Part shown: positions 28,455 to 37,322 of the stretch, one piece after another | Layout: each line of letters starts with the position of its first letter | How positions within the stretch are numbered: the first letter of the stretch is position 1 | Source: JAHWKS01 sp964458385 | Lineage (GTDB): Bacteria; Planctomycetota; Planctomycetia; Pirellulales; Pirellulaceae | Assembly: GCA_964458385.1 (NCBI GenBank) | Contig: CAYWIS010000002.1 | Span: forward strand, 25,934-89,933 | Direction: 5' to 3' | DNA: 64,000 nucleotides | The notes under the pieces: generated by a model | Seen by the model: the letters and a program-made list of their open reading frames with translations, nothing else | Databases searched by the model: none | Told to the model about the DNA's origin: nothing | Program-made: the position numbers and the translations under genes

Positions 28455-29540
28455 TCACGGGGGAACGCGTGATAATTGTCTCCCGAGCCATATCAGCACT
28501 TGGCGCTCGGCGCGATTAAAGTAATCGCCCGAGTGGTCTCCGTCAGGATCATAGATTACTTGCACGGAAATGCCTTGATTGGCGGCGAGCCACACAAATG
28601 ACGCCCCTAGGGCGTCCATATTGAATTGATCGCGCCCGCCATAGGTTAAGAGAATCGGCGTTTCGACGGGCAACGGGTACTGGAAAAGCAGGTCAGCGGG
28701 ATTCTCCCGAATGATGCGGCTTACTACGTCGGGACCGTTGCCAAACACTGGCTCAACAAATCGTGAAGCGCGAATCGAAACCAAGCCGCCCAGATAACGC
28801 GCTACAACTTCGTCGGGATCGTAACGCGTCTTCCAGCGATACGTGGCTGGATGAAAATCCGCTAAGAAATCGCCTTGCGTGTTGTCGTACCGCAGATTGA
28901 CCGCGCCGGCAATGGTCGCCGCAGCGCCAAAGTACGCCGGATACTTTAACGCCAAGTTTAACGCTCCGGCTCCGCCCGCCGAAATGCCGATCACCGCGTG
29001 CGCCTCGCGGTGAGGCAAGATCGAGAAGTTTGCGGCTACGAAGGGAATGACTTCGTACAGAAGATGGTCCTGCACCCGCCCGCCTTTGCCGTTGAGATAC
29101 AACGAATGTTCGGCTGAGAGGCTGTTTTCGCCGCCGTAGGTTCCGTCGGGGCAGACCACAATCATCGGTGGAAGGCAGCCCGAACGAATCGCCTCATCGA
29201 GAAACTGAAGCTGCGCTTGATCCAGAAACGCGTGCTCATCCCCGAAAGCGCCGTGCAACCAGAGCACGAAGGGATACGCCCGCGTAGGCGTGTATCCGGG
29301 GGGAAGATAGATATACAGGTCGCGCGGTTGGCACAGGATCGTCGAGTAACGACGATTGTCTTGTCCGTGGTTATGGGTCAGATCGAGCACGCGTCCTTCC
29401 AACAACGCATTGAGCCGCTCCAGATGATTAGGTGTTGTTCGCTGGGCCAGCGCGGACCCCGAACCTGACTGCGTCAGGGCGAACAATACGACGGCGCCCC
29501 ACGCGACGTTATTGATCCCTCGAGAAAGAAGCCCCGTCAT
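28455..29540 (-). CDS. Exported alpha/beta-hydrolase, esterase D/feruloyl-esterase-like
   Basis: 361 residues. ATG at 29540 begins a signal peptide (cleavage near ALA-QR); the frame upstream to 29729 lacks signal character. The fold is of the putative esterase (PF00756) type: RDLYIYLPPGY, FVLWLHGAFG (oxyanion strand), VIGISAGGAGAL (nucleophile elbow GxSxG), TYGGRDQF (Asp region) and DPDGDHSGDYF (His). These enzymes cleave acyl or feruloyl esters from glycans or glutathione adducts; export favours a polysaccharide substrate, which is an inference. It is convergent to feoB with only 39 bp between. Confidence 0.85.
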   Translation of the reverse strand: MTGLLSRGINNVAWGAVVLFALTQSGSGSALAQRTTPNHLERLNALLEGRVLDLTHNHGQDNRRYSTILCQPRDLYIYLPPGYTPTRAYPFVLWLHGAFGDEHAFLDQAQLQFLDEAIRSGCLPPMIVVCPDGTYGGENSLSAEHSLYLNGKGGRVQDHLLYEVIPFVAANFSILPHREAHAVIGISAGGAGALNLALKYPAYFGAAATIAGAVNLRYDNTQGDFLADFHPATYRWKTRYDPDEVVARYLGGLVSIRASRFVEPVFGNGPDVVSRIIRENPADLLFQYPLPVETPILLTYGGRDQFNMDALGASFVWLAANQGISVQVIYDPDGDHSGDYFNRAERQVLIWLGRQLSRVPP

Positions 29541-30154
29541 GCGGTACCTGAGCGACCTGGACGCGTTCAAGGACTTTCTCGGCGCGCCCGTTGATCCATT
29601 CTTAGGGAAAGTACCCGGCGCGTTGTCGTCGCTATGGAGCTTGACGATTTTCACGGGGATAACGGCTGGTGCCGGCGCACCGGGTATCTCCATTTGACGA
29701 GCCTCGCGCGATACGGACCCCACCCACACCGTTTTCCGGCAAGTCGGTTACGAAGAATCGGCCTACGTCGACACAATGACCAACCTAGCGAGTAGGATTT
29801 CCGGCGTGGTGGAACGACCTGACTCTTCGCCACCACGGTTCACATCGGTTGAGTGTGACGCTCCTGCTCTACGACACGAACAGGCGGAAGGATCGCAACG
29901 AGCATCAAAAGATGGTTGACGTGCTACCGAAGCGGTGACGTTTCGCTAACTTAATTCCCTGTACACCAAATGAGGGCAGCTCGTGCGGCTGACTTCCAAT
30001 TTCTGCGCCGGAAAACAAGGCAAATTGGAATGGGGACTTACCGCCGGGCGAACTGGAGAAAACGAAACGACGCAACGATTTGGTATGACTTACGATTTGA
30101 AATGACTTAGGGAAAACCTTGAGAGGAAGCCACAGGGAAACTTCACCTCGTCTC
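29541..30154. other. Intergenic stretch without recognisable genes
   Basis: About 610 bp between the esterase start and the terminator of the C26 gene. No frame over 60 codons shows protein-like composition apart from the upstream extension of the esterase frame to 29729. I see no repeats, tRNA or promoter that I would defend. Confidence 0.5.
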
Positions 30155-30198
30155 TAAACAAAACGCCCCCAAGGCGTGCGGGAACGCTCTTGGGGGCT
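30155..30198 (-). terminator. Rho-independent terminator after the C26-type gene
   Basis: On the minus strand GCCCCCAAG pairs with CTTGGGGGC (plus coordinates 30189-30197 and 30165-30173), the stem continues with GCGT/ACGC, and GTTTTGTTT follows. It lies about 50 bp past the stop at 30250. Confidence 0.85.
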
Positions 30199-30249
30199 GT
30201 GCGGAGCTAGAATTTCGCCGCAGGAGGCGGATGTTATACGTCGTCGGAG

Positions 30250-30999
30250 CTACGCGGCTACGCGCGAGTCAGCAGTGGCGCCCGTGATGACGCCATCGAT
30301 AAACTCTTCGAAAATACGCATATCGAGCGCCGACGCGCTGGGGGCTTCCGGATGGAATTGGACACCCAGGGCGAACCAGTCGGGCCGGATGCTTTCGATT
30401 GCTTCTATCACGCCATCGGGGCAGCGGGCCGTCACTTCAAAACCTGGCGCCACTTCGTCGATTGCCATGTGGTGAAAGCTGTTGACGCGAATTTCGCCGT
30501 CGCCATAAACCCGCTCCATAAGCGAACCGGGAACAACTTCCAAGCCGTGCCGATGCGCCGGGTCTTGGGGATCGCGGTGCGGCAGCGCATGCGGCAGATC
30601 CTCGGGAATGTGAAGGAAGAGGTTGCCTCCCTCGGTGATATTCAGCAGTTGCATGCCCACGCCAATGCCCATCACCGGCAGGCGACGCTCGGAAATCAGA
30701 CGGCACAACATGCGATCGAACGTCTCGCGGCGCGGGTCCATACAACGGACCGTGGGATGACGCATGTAGCCGTCGCGGTGAGGATCGAGGTCGGGGCCTC
30801 CTACAAGCACAAAGCCGTCCAACTGATCGAGCACCCGATTCACATCATCCTCGCTGTTCAGCGGGGGCACGATCACGGGAATTCCTCCGGCGCGTTGGAT
30901 GGCGTCGAAGTAGCCGGCCGCTAAGAAGACGTACGCGGGGTCTTCCTTCTTCGCGGGGCGGTATTCCACATTCAGTCCAATCAGCGGTTTGTTTTGCAT
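30250..30999 (-). CDS. Peptidase C26/PuuD-like protein lacking the catalytic cysteine
   Basis: 249 residues with the class I glutamine-amidotransferase fold of gamma-glutamyl-GABA hydrolases: LIGLNVEYRP, AGGIPVIVPP, GFVLVGGPDLDP, MQLLNITEGGNLFLHI and GVQFHPEA. The nucleophile elbow, normally GICRG, reads G111-I-G113-V-G115, so the catalytic Cys is Gly; the FHPE His and Glu remain. Hydrolase activity by the normal mechanism is therefore not expected, and a binding or regulatory role is inferred. ATG at 30999 has AAGGGA about 9 nt upstream; ATG at 31023 is an alternative. It is monocistronic, followed by a strong terminator. Confidence 0.85.
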   Translation of the reverse strand: MQNKPLIGLNVEYRPAKKEDPAYVFLAAGYFDAIQRAGGIPVIVPPLNSEDDVNRVLDQLDGFVLVGGPDLDPHRDGYMRHPTVRCMDPRRETFDRMLCRLISERRLPVMGIGVGMQLLNITEGGNLFLHIPEDLPHALPHRDPQDPAHRHGLEVVPGSLMERVYGDGEIRVNSFHHMAIDEVAPGFEVTARCPDGVIEAIESIRPDWFALGVQFHPEAPSASALDMRIFEEFIDGVITGATADSRVAA

Positions 31000-31446
31000 C
31001 TGACGGTCCCTTTCAGACGGCAATGGTGATTCCGGCCTTGTCTGGCCGGGGAGGCTTCAAACCGCTCGAGCGCAGGTCGGCGGGAGGAGCATGCGCGCGA
31101 AGAGCCAGCGGGTTGGAAGGGGAAACCAGGAGTCAAGAGAGGTGATTCAAGGTGTGTCGAACTGGTCGTCCGTGACGGTTTTCTTCCCAAGCCGTAGTTC
31201 TCCGCGTCGTGGGCGCCATCCTGGACGCGACGCTGGAGCGATGTCCCTATCGAAAAAGCCTCCTAGGAAAACAGAAAAATGGTGAAGGCGTCGGCCGTCA
31301 CCAAGATTGAGCGGAGTTTACCGCTCTGATTTTCTCACGCAAGGGTTTACTACATCTTGCGTAAACCCTTGCGAAACTCGTCTATATGTTGTGCAAGCAT
31401 CGTATAGTGCTAGCAGTGCTTGCATCAGAATCCAAGCATCTGTCCG
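31000..31446. other. Intergenic region with inverted repeats
   Basis: About 450 bp between two minus-strand genes. It holds the perfect 13-bp inverted repeat at 31338-31373 and a second palindromic pair (GCAAGCA at 31393-31399, TGCTTGC at 31417-31423), with CAAGCATC again at 31433-31440. No gene is supported. Confidence 0.5.
31338..31373. repeat. Perfect 13-bp inverted repeat with 10-nt spacer
   Basis: CGCAAGGGTTTAC (31338-31350) and GTAAACCCTTGCG (31361-31373) are exact reverse complements. No T-tract follows on either strand, so an operator or structured RNA element is likelier than a terminator. It lies 74 bp past the stop of the orphan gene and about 340 bp upstream of the C26-type gene. 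Confidence 0.7.
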
Positions 31447-31872
31447 CTACTCATGAGTGACCACATTCAGGCGAAAACGGTCGTTCGCCGCTGCTGTTTC
31501 CTGAAGCCATTGGCGGTAGCATTCCAGGTCGCTTCGCACCCCTTCGTGCCGTTCCCCAATGGGGAGCCTTGCTAGGAGTTCCTCGATAGTTCGCAAACCA
31601 TCGCGGGGATCGTGCCAGAGGGGGCGTTGCCGAAGTTGCATTAGCCGCTCTTCAAGTACCGACGCGTCGGCGGGGTGTGGTAAGTCAAGGTCTAAGTCTA
31701 AAGCGCGTTCGAGTGTCGTAATGTCTGGGCACATGTAGTCGCCAAGCAACGGGACTTCCGAGCCGTGGAGGTACTGGTCCAGGGCGGCCACTCCCATGGT
31801 CCCAATGTAGTAGCCGCAATCGTCAGGGGTTGTGCCGCCACTTTCGCGTTCGAGGATCGTGCGAACTATCAT
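31447..31872 (-). CDS. Orphan acidic protein of unknown function
   Basis: 141 residues, acidic, without signal or membrane segments. Features: CGYYIGTMGVAALDQYLHG, a DLDLDLPHP stretch, and a C-terminal helical part (DLECYRQWLQETAAANDRFRL). I do not recognise a family. ATG at 31872 has CAAACGGGAGCA upstream, giving a GGGAG about 4-8 nt before the start. It is flanked by inverted repeats downstream and diverges from the TPR gene across about 210 bp. Its composition does not differ clearly from the neighbours. Confidence 0.55.
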   Translation of the reverse strand: MIVRTILERESGGTTPDDCGYYIGTMGVAALDQYLHGSEVPLLGDYMCPDITTLERALDLDLDLPHPADASVLEERLMQLRQRPLWHDPRDGLRTIEELLARLPIGERHEGVRSDLECYRQWLQETAAANDRFRLNVVTHE

Positions 31873-32083
31873 TGCTCCCGTTTGGGGTTATAAGAATCAC
31901 CACTTGGAAAGGTATGGATTGACATCGGGTTGCCCTCCATTATAAGGAGAGACTGGCTCCATTTGCCAAATCCTTGAAGCGACTTCAAGACGCCAGCAAA
32001 CATCGTCGGCGTTTTCTTTCCACTCATTGGCGATGCGCCTAGCGGCGAATGACCGCCTCGACAGATTCAGTCCTCTATCGGCC

Positions 32084-33529
32084 ATGCCCCCACTTGGGCC
32101 TCGTGTCTCGCCTACCCAACGCCAACGCCTGCAGACCTACTACGAGCGCGGCCGTAGACTTTCCACAGACGTCAAAAACCCGAATTACGATGAAGCCCAC
32201 GCTCTATTTGCGGTATGCGTAGGCGGCGATCCCGGCAACCACGTTTACGTTGAGGCGTTGCTGGAAAATCTTGATCGCAAGTATCACGGCAGTAAGAAGG
32301 GGAAATGGCTGGCGGTTTTTAGTGTGGCCCGTGCTGCGCTTAAACGGGCAGCCGCCCGGGAGGACTGGCGCAAGGTTCTGAGTCTTGGCCCTGCGGTGCT
32401 ACGATCCAATCCGTGGGACGTCTCGATCTTACGGTCCCTTGCCCAAGCGTGTGCGGCCCACCACTTTCACGAAGCGGAACTGCGTTACCTAAAGAACGCA
32501 TTAGACGCTTACCCCCAAGATCCCGCGTTGAACCGTCACTGTGCAGAGGCGTTCGCTAAGTTAGGGCAATTTGAGCATGCAATCGACTGCTGGCGGCAGG
32601 CTGAAGAATTCGGCACGGCGAGCGACAAGGAAGAAGCTGCAAAGCGGATTGCCGAACACACTGTTGAGAGAGCCAGCAATTACCAAGATCGGTCGGCCGA
32701 ACACATCACAACGCCAAAGACGCTGGCGTGTAGTCGCACATCAAACAACATATCGGGCGATATAGGGCGAAGCTCCATCGTAGAGGATGGGGAAGCTCGT
32801 CGAAAGAGAAACGACGAACGTCGCCAGTCACTGGAAAAGGCGTTGACGGAGGATCCGACCGACGCTGCTGGCTATGTCCGACTCGCTGATCTATTGGTCG
32901 ACGAAGAAAAGTTTGACCAGGCTGAACGGTTACTTCAGCAAGGTTTGGCGGCGGCAGGACAACACCTGTCGCTCTTGGAACGGCTGGAAGACTTACAGGT
33001 GGAACGTGCGGCGCGCCGCGTCGCCGTGGCTGAACAACGGGCGGTAGTGCAAAACACGGCCGAGGCCTGGCGACTCACGACCGAGTTGAAGTACGAACTT
33101 AACCGGATCGAACTGGAGTACTACCGACGGCGCGTGGATCGCTACCCGCACGACGGCGGCCTGTTGTTTGAGTTCGGCTTACGTCTCAAAGTTGCGAAAA
33201 ATTGGGAAGAGGCCGCCGATTGTTTCCGCAAGCTCGTCGAGAAGGACCCGAAGCCGGCTGCTGCGTTGGTCGAACTGGGCGAAACGTTGCAATACCTCCG
33301 GCGATTTCCAGAGGCAATGCTGTGTTACGAACGGGCGATCAAAGAGTCTGGCGACGAAGACCGACAAATGGGTAACCGGGCGTTATACCGGGCCGGAGTT
33401 TTGGCCACCGGCCTGAATCGGCTCGAACAAGCCGAAGCCTATTTTCAGGAATTGCTCGGTCGTGATCCCCATAACAAAGACGTTTCGGACCGACTGGACA
33501 AAGTTCGAAAAATTCGCGATAGTAGCTAG
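32084..33529 (+). CDS. Tetratricopeptide-repeat protein
   Basis: 481 residues, no signal peptide. TPR-like helix pairs occur in two blocks: residues about 20-190 (ALFAVCVGGDPGNHVYVEALL, AELRYLKNALDAYPQDPALNRH, QFEHAIDCWRQAEEF) and about 265-475 (AGYVRLADLLVDEEKFDQAERLL, WEEAADCFRKLVEKDPKPAAAL, EQAEAYFQELLGRDPHN). A polar linker with a low-complexity stretch (about 210-245) separates them. It is probably a cytoplasmic scaffold of unknown partner. The ATG at 32084 is used since the frame to 32027 adds non-conserved residues. It precedes rpsT by 45 bp and may be co-transcribed with it. Confidence 0.8.
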   Translation: MPPLGPRVSPTQRQRLQTYYERGRRLSTDVKNPNYDEAHALFAVCVGGDPGNHVYVEALLENLDRKYHGSKKGKWLAVFSVARAALKRAAAREDWRKVLSLGPAVLRSNPWDVSILRSLAQACAAHHFHEAELRYLKNALDAYPQDPALNRHCAEAFAKLGQFEHAIDCWRQAEEFGTASDKEEAAKRIAEHTVERASNYQDRSAEHITTPKTLACSRTSNNISGDIGRSSIVEDGEARRKRNDERRQSLEKALTEDPTDAAGYVRLADLLVDEEKFDQAERLLQQGLAAAGQHLSLLERLEDLQVERAARRVAVAEQRAVVQNTAEAWRLTTELKYELNRIELEYYRRRVDRYPHDGGLLFEFGLRLKVAKNWEEAADCFRKLVEKDPKPAAALVELGETLQYLRRFPEAMLCYERAIKESGDEDRQMGNRALYRAGVLATGLNRLEQAEAYFQELLGRDPHNKDVSDRLDKVRKIRDSS

Positions 33530-33574
33530 TTTGGAAGACCGATTTTGAACGAATCTAAGGAGTCTTGACTGCCC

Positions 33575-33856
33575 ATGCCGACTTCCTCGAGTGCGAAGAA
33601 ACGCCTCCGTCAACAAGAACGTCGCCGCTTGCGCAATCGCGCCGCTCGCTCGGCGCTGCGCACCCAGATTAAGAAAGTACGCGCCGCCGTTGCAGCAAAT
33701 GACACGACGCGGGCCGAGGCGGAACTGCGTCTCGCTACCAAGAAGTTGGATCAAGCGGCCGCCAAGGGCATTATTCACCGCAATACGGCCAGTCGTTACA
33801 AGTCGCGGTTGTCACAGCGAGTCAAAGCCATTAAACAGGCGGCTGCTCAAGCGTAG
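33575..33856 (+). CDS. rpsT: 30S ribosomal protein S20
   Basis: 93 residues, strongly basic, with the S20 pattern: SSAKKRLRQQERRRLRNRAARSALRTQIKKVR at the N-terminus and KGIIHRNTASRYKSRLSQRV at the C-terminus. The length is typical. It binds 16S rRNA and helps assemble the small subunit. TAAGGAG lies 12-18 nt before the ATG. In many bacteria rpsT is autoregulated; structured DNA lies downstream here rather than upstream. It is preceded by the TPR gene, an unusual neighbour for rpsT. Confidence 0.96.
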   Translation: MPTSSSAKKRLRQQERRRLRNRAARSALRTQIKKVRAAVAANDTTRAEAELRLATKKLDQAAAKGIIHRNTASRYKSRLSQRVKAIKQAAAQA

Positions 33857-33919
33857 TGGCCTTTAGTCTGTTTTAATATTCCTTCGGCCCCCAGCTTCTC
33901 TGTGGAAAGCGGGATTTCT

Positions 33920-34000
33920 TGAACCGCACCTTGCGTGCGGTTCACTTCTCAGTGCGCTGCGCCGAAAACCTATTTGTGGCCAGAGCACGCTGGCTCTGGC
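33920..34000 (+). other. Two consecutive perfect hairpins downstream of rpsT
   Basis: TGAACCGCAC (33920-33929) pairs with GTGCGGTTCA (33935-33944) across a 5-nt loop. GCCAGAGC (33979-33986) pairs with GCTCTGGC (33993-34000) across a 6-nt loop. Neither has a T-tract. They fill part of the 278-bp gap before the PSD1 gene; a 3'-end processing structure or a small RNA is possible. Confidence 0.5.
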
Positions 34001-34090
34001 TGGTTTGATCGTGCCCCCAACTCTGCTGGGTTCGGCGTTCCATCCGAAGGAAATTTGACAGAATGCTTCCAATTTTTGCGTGAAGTGGCT

Positions 34091-34096
34091 TATAAT
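34091..34096 (+). promoter_or_regulatory. Possible -10 element (TATAAT) upstream of the PSD1 gene
   Basis: A perfect TATAAT, 38 bp before the ATG. A TTGACA lies at 34055-34060, but the 30-bp spacing is too long for a sigma-70 pair, so only the -10 is offered. Confidence 0.3.
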
Positions 34097-34134
34097 CAGC
34101 CTGCGTTGATCTTACCTCTTACCCACTTCTCGCC

Positions 34135-37100
34135 ATGACTCCTTCCCGCTTGGCGCTGGTCGCCGCCCTTTGCGCGCTTGTCGGCCTTCTTCCATCCGCG
34201 GTTCGGGGAGAAGACAAGCCGATCGATTTCAATCGAGACATTCGCCCGCTGCTTTCCAATAACTGCTATCAATGCCACGGCCCCGACGCCGCTGAACGCC
34301 AAGCGGGGTTGCGGCTTGATAGCCGAGAAGACGCATTCGCCGAATTGGAATCGGGCGAGAGGGCCATTGTGCCAGGCGATGTTAAGGCTAGCGCGCTCGT
34401 GGCCCGGATTGAAACCACTGACGACAGCATGCGGATGCCCCCTATTGAATCGGGTAAGAGCCTGTCGCCGACCGAAATTGAATTGCTTAAACGGTGGATC
34501 GCCGAAGGCGCTCCTTGGAAGGAGCATTGGTCGTTCGTAACGCCTGACCGCCCGGAGCTTCCCCAGGTCAAAGACGCCTCGCGCCTCGTCAATCCGATTG
34601 ACTATTTCATCGCAGCGCGGTTGGAGCAGGAAGGTTTGAGCCTTTCGCCCCCGGCCGATAAGATCACGCTTTTGCGTCGGGTGACGTTGGATCTGACCGG
34701 CCTTCCGCCCACACCGGCTGAAATCGACGATTTTCTGGCCGACAATTCACCAAACGCATATGAGAAAGTTGTCGATCGGCTTCTTTCGTCGTCGCGCTAT
34801 GGCGAGCATATGGCGCGCTATTGGTTGGACCTGGCCCGGTATGGTGACACCCATGGATTGCATCTGGACAATGAACGCGCTCTGTGGAAGTACCGGGAAT
34901 GGGTGATTGATGCGTTCAACAAGAACAAGCCTTACGATGAGTTTGCAATCGAACAGTTGGCGGGCGATTTACTCCCCGATCCGACGTTGGACCAGCGGAT
35001 CGCCACGGGGTTCAATCGCTGCAATGTGACCACCAGCGAGGGCGGTTCGATTAACGAGGAAGTGCTGGTGCGGTACGCGGTCGATCGCACCGAAACAATG
35101 GCGACGGTATTCATGGGGTTGACACTGGGCTGCGCTGTCTGCCATGACCACAAGTTTGACCCCATTTCGCAGAAAGAGTTTTATCAGCTCTATGCCTTTT
35201 TCAATGCGGCGGCCGATGCGGCGATGGACGGCAACCAACTGGCGCCTCCTCCGATCGTTAAGGCGCCCTCGCCCGAGCAGACGGCGCGCATTCAAGAGTT
35301 GGACTCGCAACTCGCTCAATTGCGAAAGCAGATCGCCGACGAGTTGGCGAAGATTGAGTACGTCGATCCGCCCGAGGCTGAAACGCAGCCCGTCGACGAG
35401 CCTTACGAATACGTGTGGATCGATGATGCCGCACCCAAGGGAGCGCAGCTCCAGGGGAACTCGCCGTGGGAGTTCGTGAGCAAACCCGACCACCCCGTCT
35501 ATAGCGGCGAAAAGTCGACGCGACGTTCGGCCCCGGCCCTTAGTCAGCATTTCTTTACCGGCGCCAATCCCGGGCTCAAGATTGGCGAAGGCGACAAGTT
35601 GTTCGCCTATGTTTACCTCGATCCGCAAGATCCCCCCAAAACCGTCATGCTTCAATTTAACGACGGTACATGGGAACATCGTGCGTTCTGGGGCGAAGAC
35701 GCCATTCCGTTTGGCAGCGGCGATGGTGTGAACCATCGTCCCATGGGGGCTCTTCCCCCGCTTGGCGAATGGACACGGTTGGAAGTTGCTGCGGAGCACG
35801 TCGGGCTCAAGCCGGGAAGTACGCTCAACGGCTGGGCATTTACGCAGTTTGGCGGCACCGTCTATTGGGACAAGGCCGGCGTAGTAACGCGCACACCGCA
35901 GGACGGTCGGTCATTCGAGTCGCTCGTGCAGTGGGAGGCGTATGAAAAGGCGCAGTCTCAGTCGAGCACGCCCCAGCCGGTGCGCGACGCCATCAAGGTC
36001 GATCCTGTGCAACGTACGGACGAACAGAAGAAGCTTATCCGCGACTACTTTCTCGAAAACGTTTATCCCAAGACGAAGGCTGTCTTCGAGCCGCTGCACC
36101 AGCAGATCGCGGCTAAGGAAGCCGAGCGAAAGGCGGTTGAGGACTCGATCCCGGTTAGCTTGGTGATGGCCGATCTTCCGAAGCCACGTGATACCCATGT
36201 CCTTATCCGCGGGCAGTACGACAAACCAGGAGAGAAGGTGACCGCCGATGTGCCTTCCATCTTTCCACCGCTGCCGGCTGACGCTCCCCGTAACCGTTTG
36301 GGGTTAGCACGGTGGCTTGTCGATCCTCAGCATCCATTAACGGCCCGTGTAGCGGTCAATCGTTTCTGGCAGCAGTATTTCGGCCGAGGCATTGTTAAGA
36401 CGGCCGAGGACTTCGGATCGCAAGGCGAATGGCCTTCGCACCCGAAGCTGCTGGATTGGTTGGCGGTCGACTTTATGGAAAGCGGTTGGGATGTAAAGCG
36501 ACTGCAGAAATTGATCGTCATGTCGGCGACCTACCGGCAGTCGTCGGACGTAACGCCGGAACACTTGCAGCGAGATCCCGAAAACATCCTTCTGGCCCGC
36601 GGACCACGTTTCCGCCTCGACGCGGAAGTGGTGCGCGACTCGGCCCTATTCGCCAGCGGATTGTTAGTTGAAGAGATCGGCGGTAAGAGCGTCAAGCCGT
36701 ATCAGCCGCCGGGCTTGTGGGAGGCGGTTGGTTTTGTGGGAAGCAATACGCGCGAGTTCAAACGCGATAGCGGTGAGGCGCTTTACCGACGCAGCGTTTA
36801 TACGTTCTGGAAACGCACGTCGCCGCCGCCGTCGCTCATGGCTTTTGACGCCCCCTCGCGCGAAACGTGCGTGGCCCGCCGTGCTCGGACGAATACACCG
36901 ATGCAGGCGCTGGTGCTGATGAACGACGAGCAGTATGTGGAGGCCGCCCGGCGATTAGCCGAGCGCATGCTACGCAATGGCAAATCGTCCGATGAACAAA
37001 TAGCGTATGGTTTCCGCTTGGCTACCGCTCGACAACCCGCCTCCGATGAGCTGGAAGTCTTACAAAAGCATTATGAGGCCCACTTGGCCCACTACCAGAC

Positions 37101-37239
37101 GCAGACGGATGAGGCTGTCAAGTTGCTCTCGGTGGGAGAATCGGCCCGCGATACATCTCTTGAGGCGCCCGTCCATGCCGCGATGACCATGACCGCTAAC
37201 CTGATCTTGAACCTCGACGAAACGGTGACCAAAGAGTAG
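34135..37239 (+). CDS. PSD1 and planctomycete cytochrome c domain protein (DUF1549/DUF1553)
   Basis: 1034 residues. A signal peptide (cleavage near VRG-ED) is followed by the PSCyt1 domain with heme site C44-Y-Q-C47-H48. DUF1549 follows (about 150-355; PIDYFIAARLEQEGL, LRRVTLDLTGLPPTP, ARYWLDLARYGDTHG, FDPISQKEFYQLYAFF). Next is a beta-rich insert resembling a carbohydrate-binding module (about 420-600), then DUF1553 (about 705-970; RNRLGLARWLVDPQHPLTARVAVNRFWQQYFG, NTPMQALVLMNDEQYVEAARRL). Such proteins are exported and often paired with DUF1501, as here 83 bp downstream. Roles in polysaccharide metabolism have been proposed; none is established. The start follows a possible -10. Confidence 0.94.
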   Translation: MTPSRLALVAALCALVGLLPSAVRGEDKPIDFNRDIRPLLSNNCYQCHGPDAAERQAGLRLDSREDAFAELESGERAIVPGDVKASALVARIETTDDSMRMPPIESGKSLSPTEIELLKRWIAEGAPWKEHWSFVTPDRPELPQVKDASRLVNPIDYFIAARLEQEGLSLSPPADKITLLRRVTLDLTGLPPTPAEIDDFLADNSPNAYEKVVDRLLSSSRYGEHMARYWLDLARYGDTHGLHLDNERALWKYREWVIDAFNKNKPYDEFAIEQLAGDLLPDPTLDQRIATGFNRCNVTTSEGGSINEEVLVRYAVDRTETMATVFMGLTLGCAVCHDHKFDPISQKEFYQLYAFFNAAADAAMDGNQLAPPPIVKAPSPEQTARIQELDSQLAQLRKQIADELAKIEYVDPPEAETQPVDEPYEYVWIDDAAPKGAQLQGNSPWEFVSKPDHPVYSGEKSTRRSAPALSQHFFTGANPGLKIGEGDKLFAYVYLDPQDPPKTVMLQFNDGTWEHRAFWGEDAIPFGSGDGVNHRPMGALPPLGEWTRLEVAAEHVGLKPGSTLNGWAFTQFGGTVYWDKAGVVTRTPQDGRSFESLVQWEAYEKAQSQSSTPQPVRDAIKVDPVQRTDEQKKLIRDYFLENVYPKTKAVFEPLHQQIAAKEAERKAVEDSIPVSLVMADLPKPRDTHVLIRGQYDKPGEKVTADVPSIFPPLPADAPRNRLGLARWLVDPQHPLTARVAVNRFWQQYFGRGIVKTAEDFGSQGEWPSHPKLLDWLAVDFMESGWDVKRLQKLIVMSATYRQSSDVTPEHLQRDPENILLARGPRFRLDAEVVRDSALFASGLLVEEIGGKSVKPYQPPGLWEAVGFVGSNTREFKRDSGEALYRRSVYTFWKRTSPPPSLMAFDAPSRETCVARRARTNTPMQALVLMNDEQYVEAARRLAERMLRNGKSSDEQIAYGFRLATARQPASDELEVLQKHYEAHLAHYQTQTDEAVKLLSVGESARDTSLEAPVHAAMTMTANLILNLDETVTKE

Positions 37240-37322
37240 GTCCCAAGCCGAGGGCGACTCGTCGCCTTCGGCATACGGCGTTGTTGAGTCCGAGATTCCT
37301 CATTTCACCTCCGCAATCTGCC

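Noticed and set aside
29541..29729. Longer esterase start at 29729
   Set aside because: The extension is not a signal peptide, whereas ATG at 29540 begins one.
31897..32085. 62-codon minus-strand ORF divergent from the TPR gene
   Set aside because: Its ATG shares the CATG at 32083-32086 with the TPR start, and the N-terminus overlaps the TPR leader region. The last 20 codons look protein-like, but no motif or Shine-Dalgarno supports it.
33920..33944. rpsT downstream hairpin as a rho-independent terminator
   Set aside because: The stem is perfect but no T-tract follows, so it is kept as an unassigned structure.
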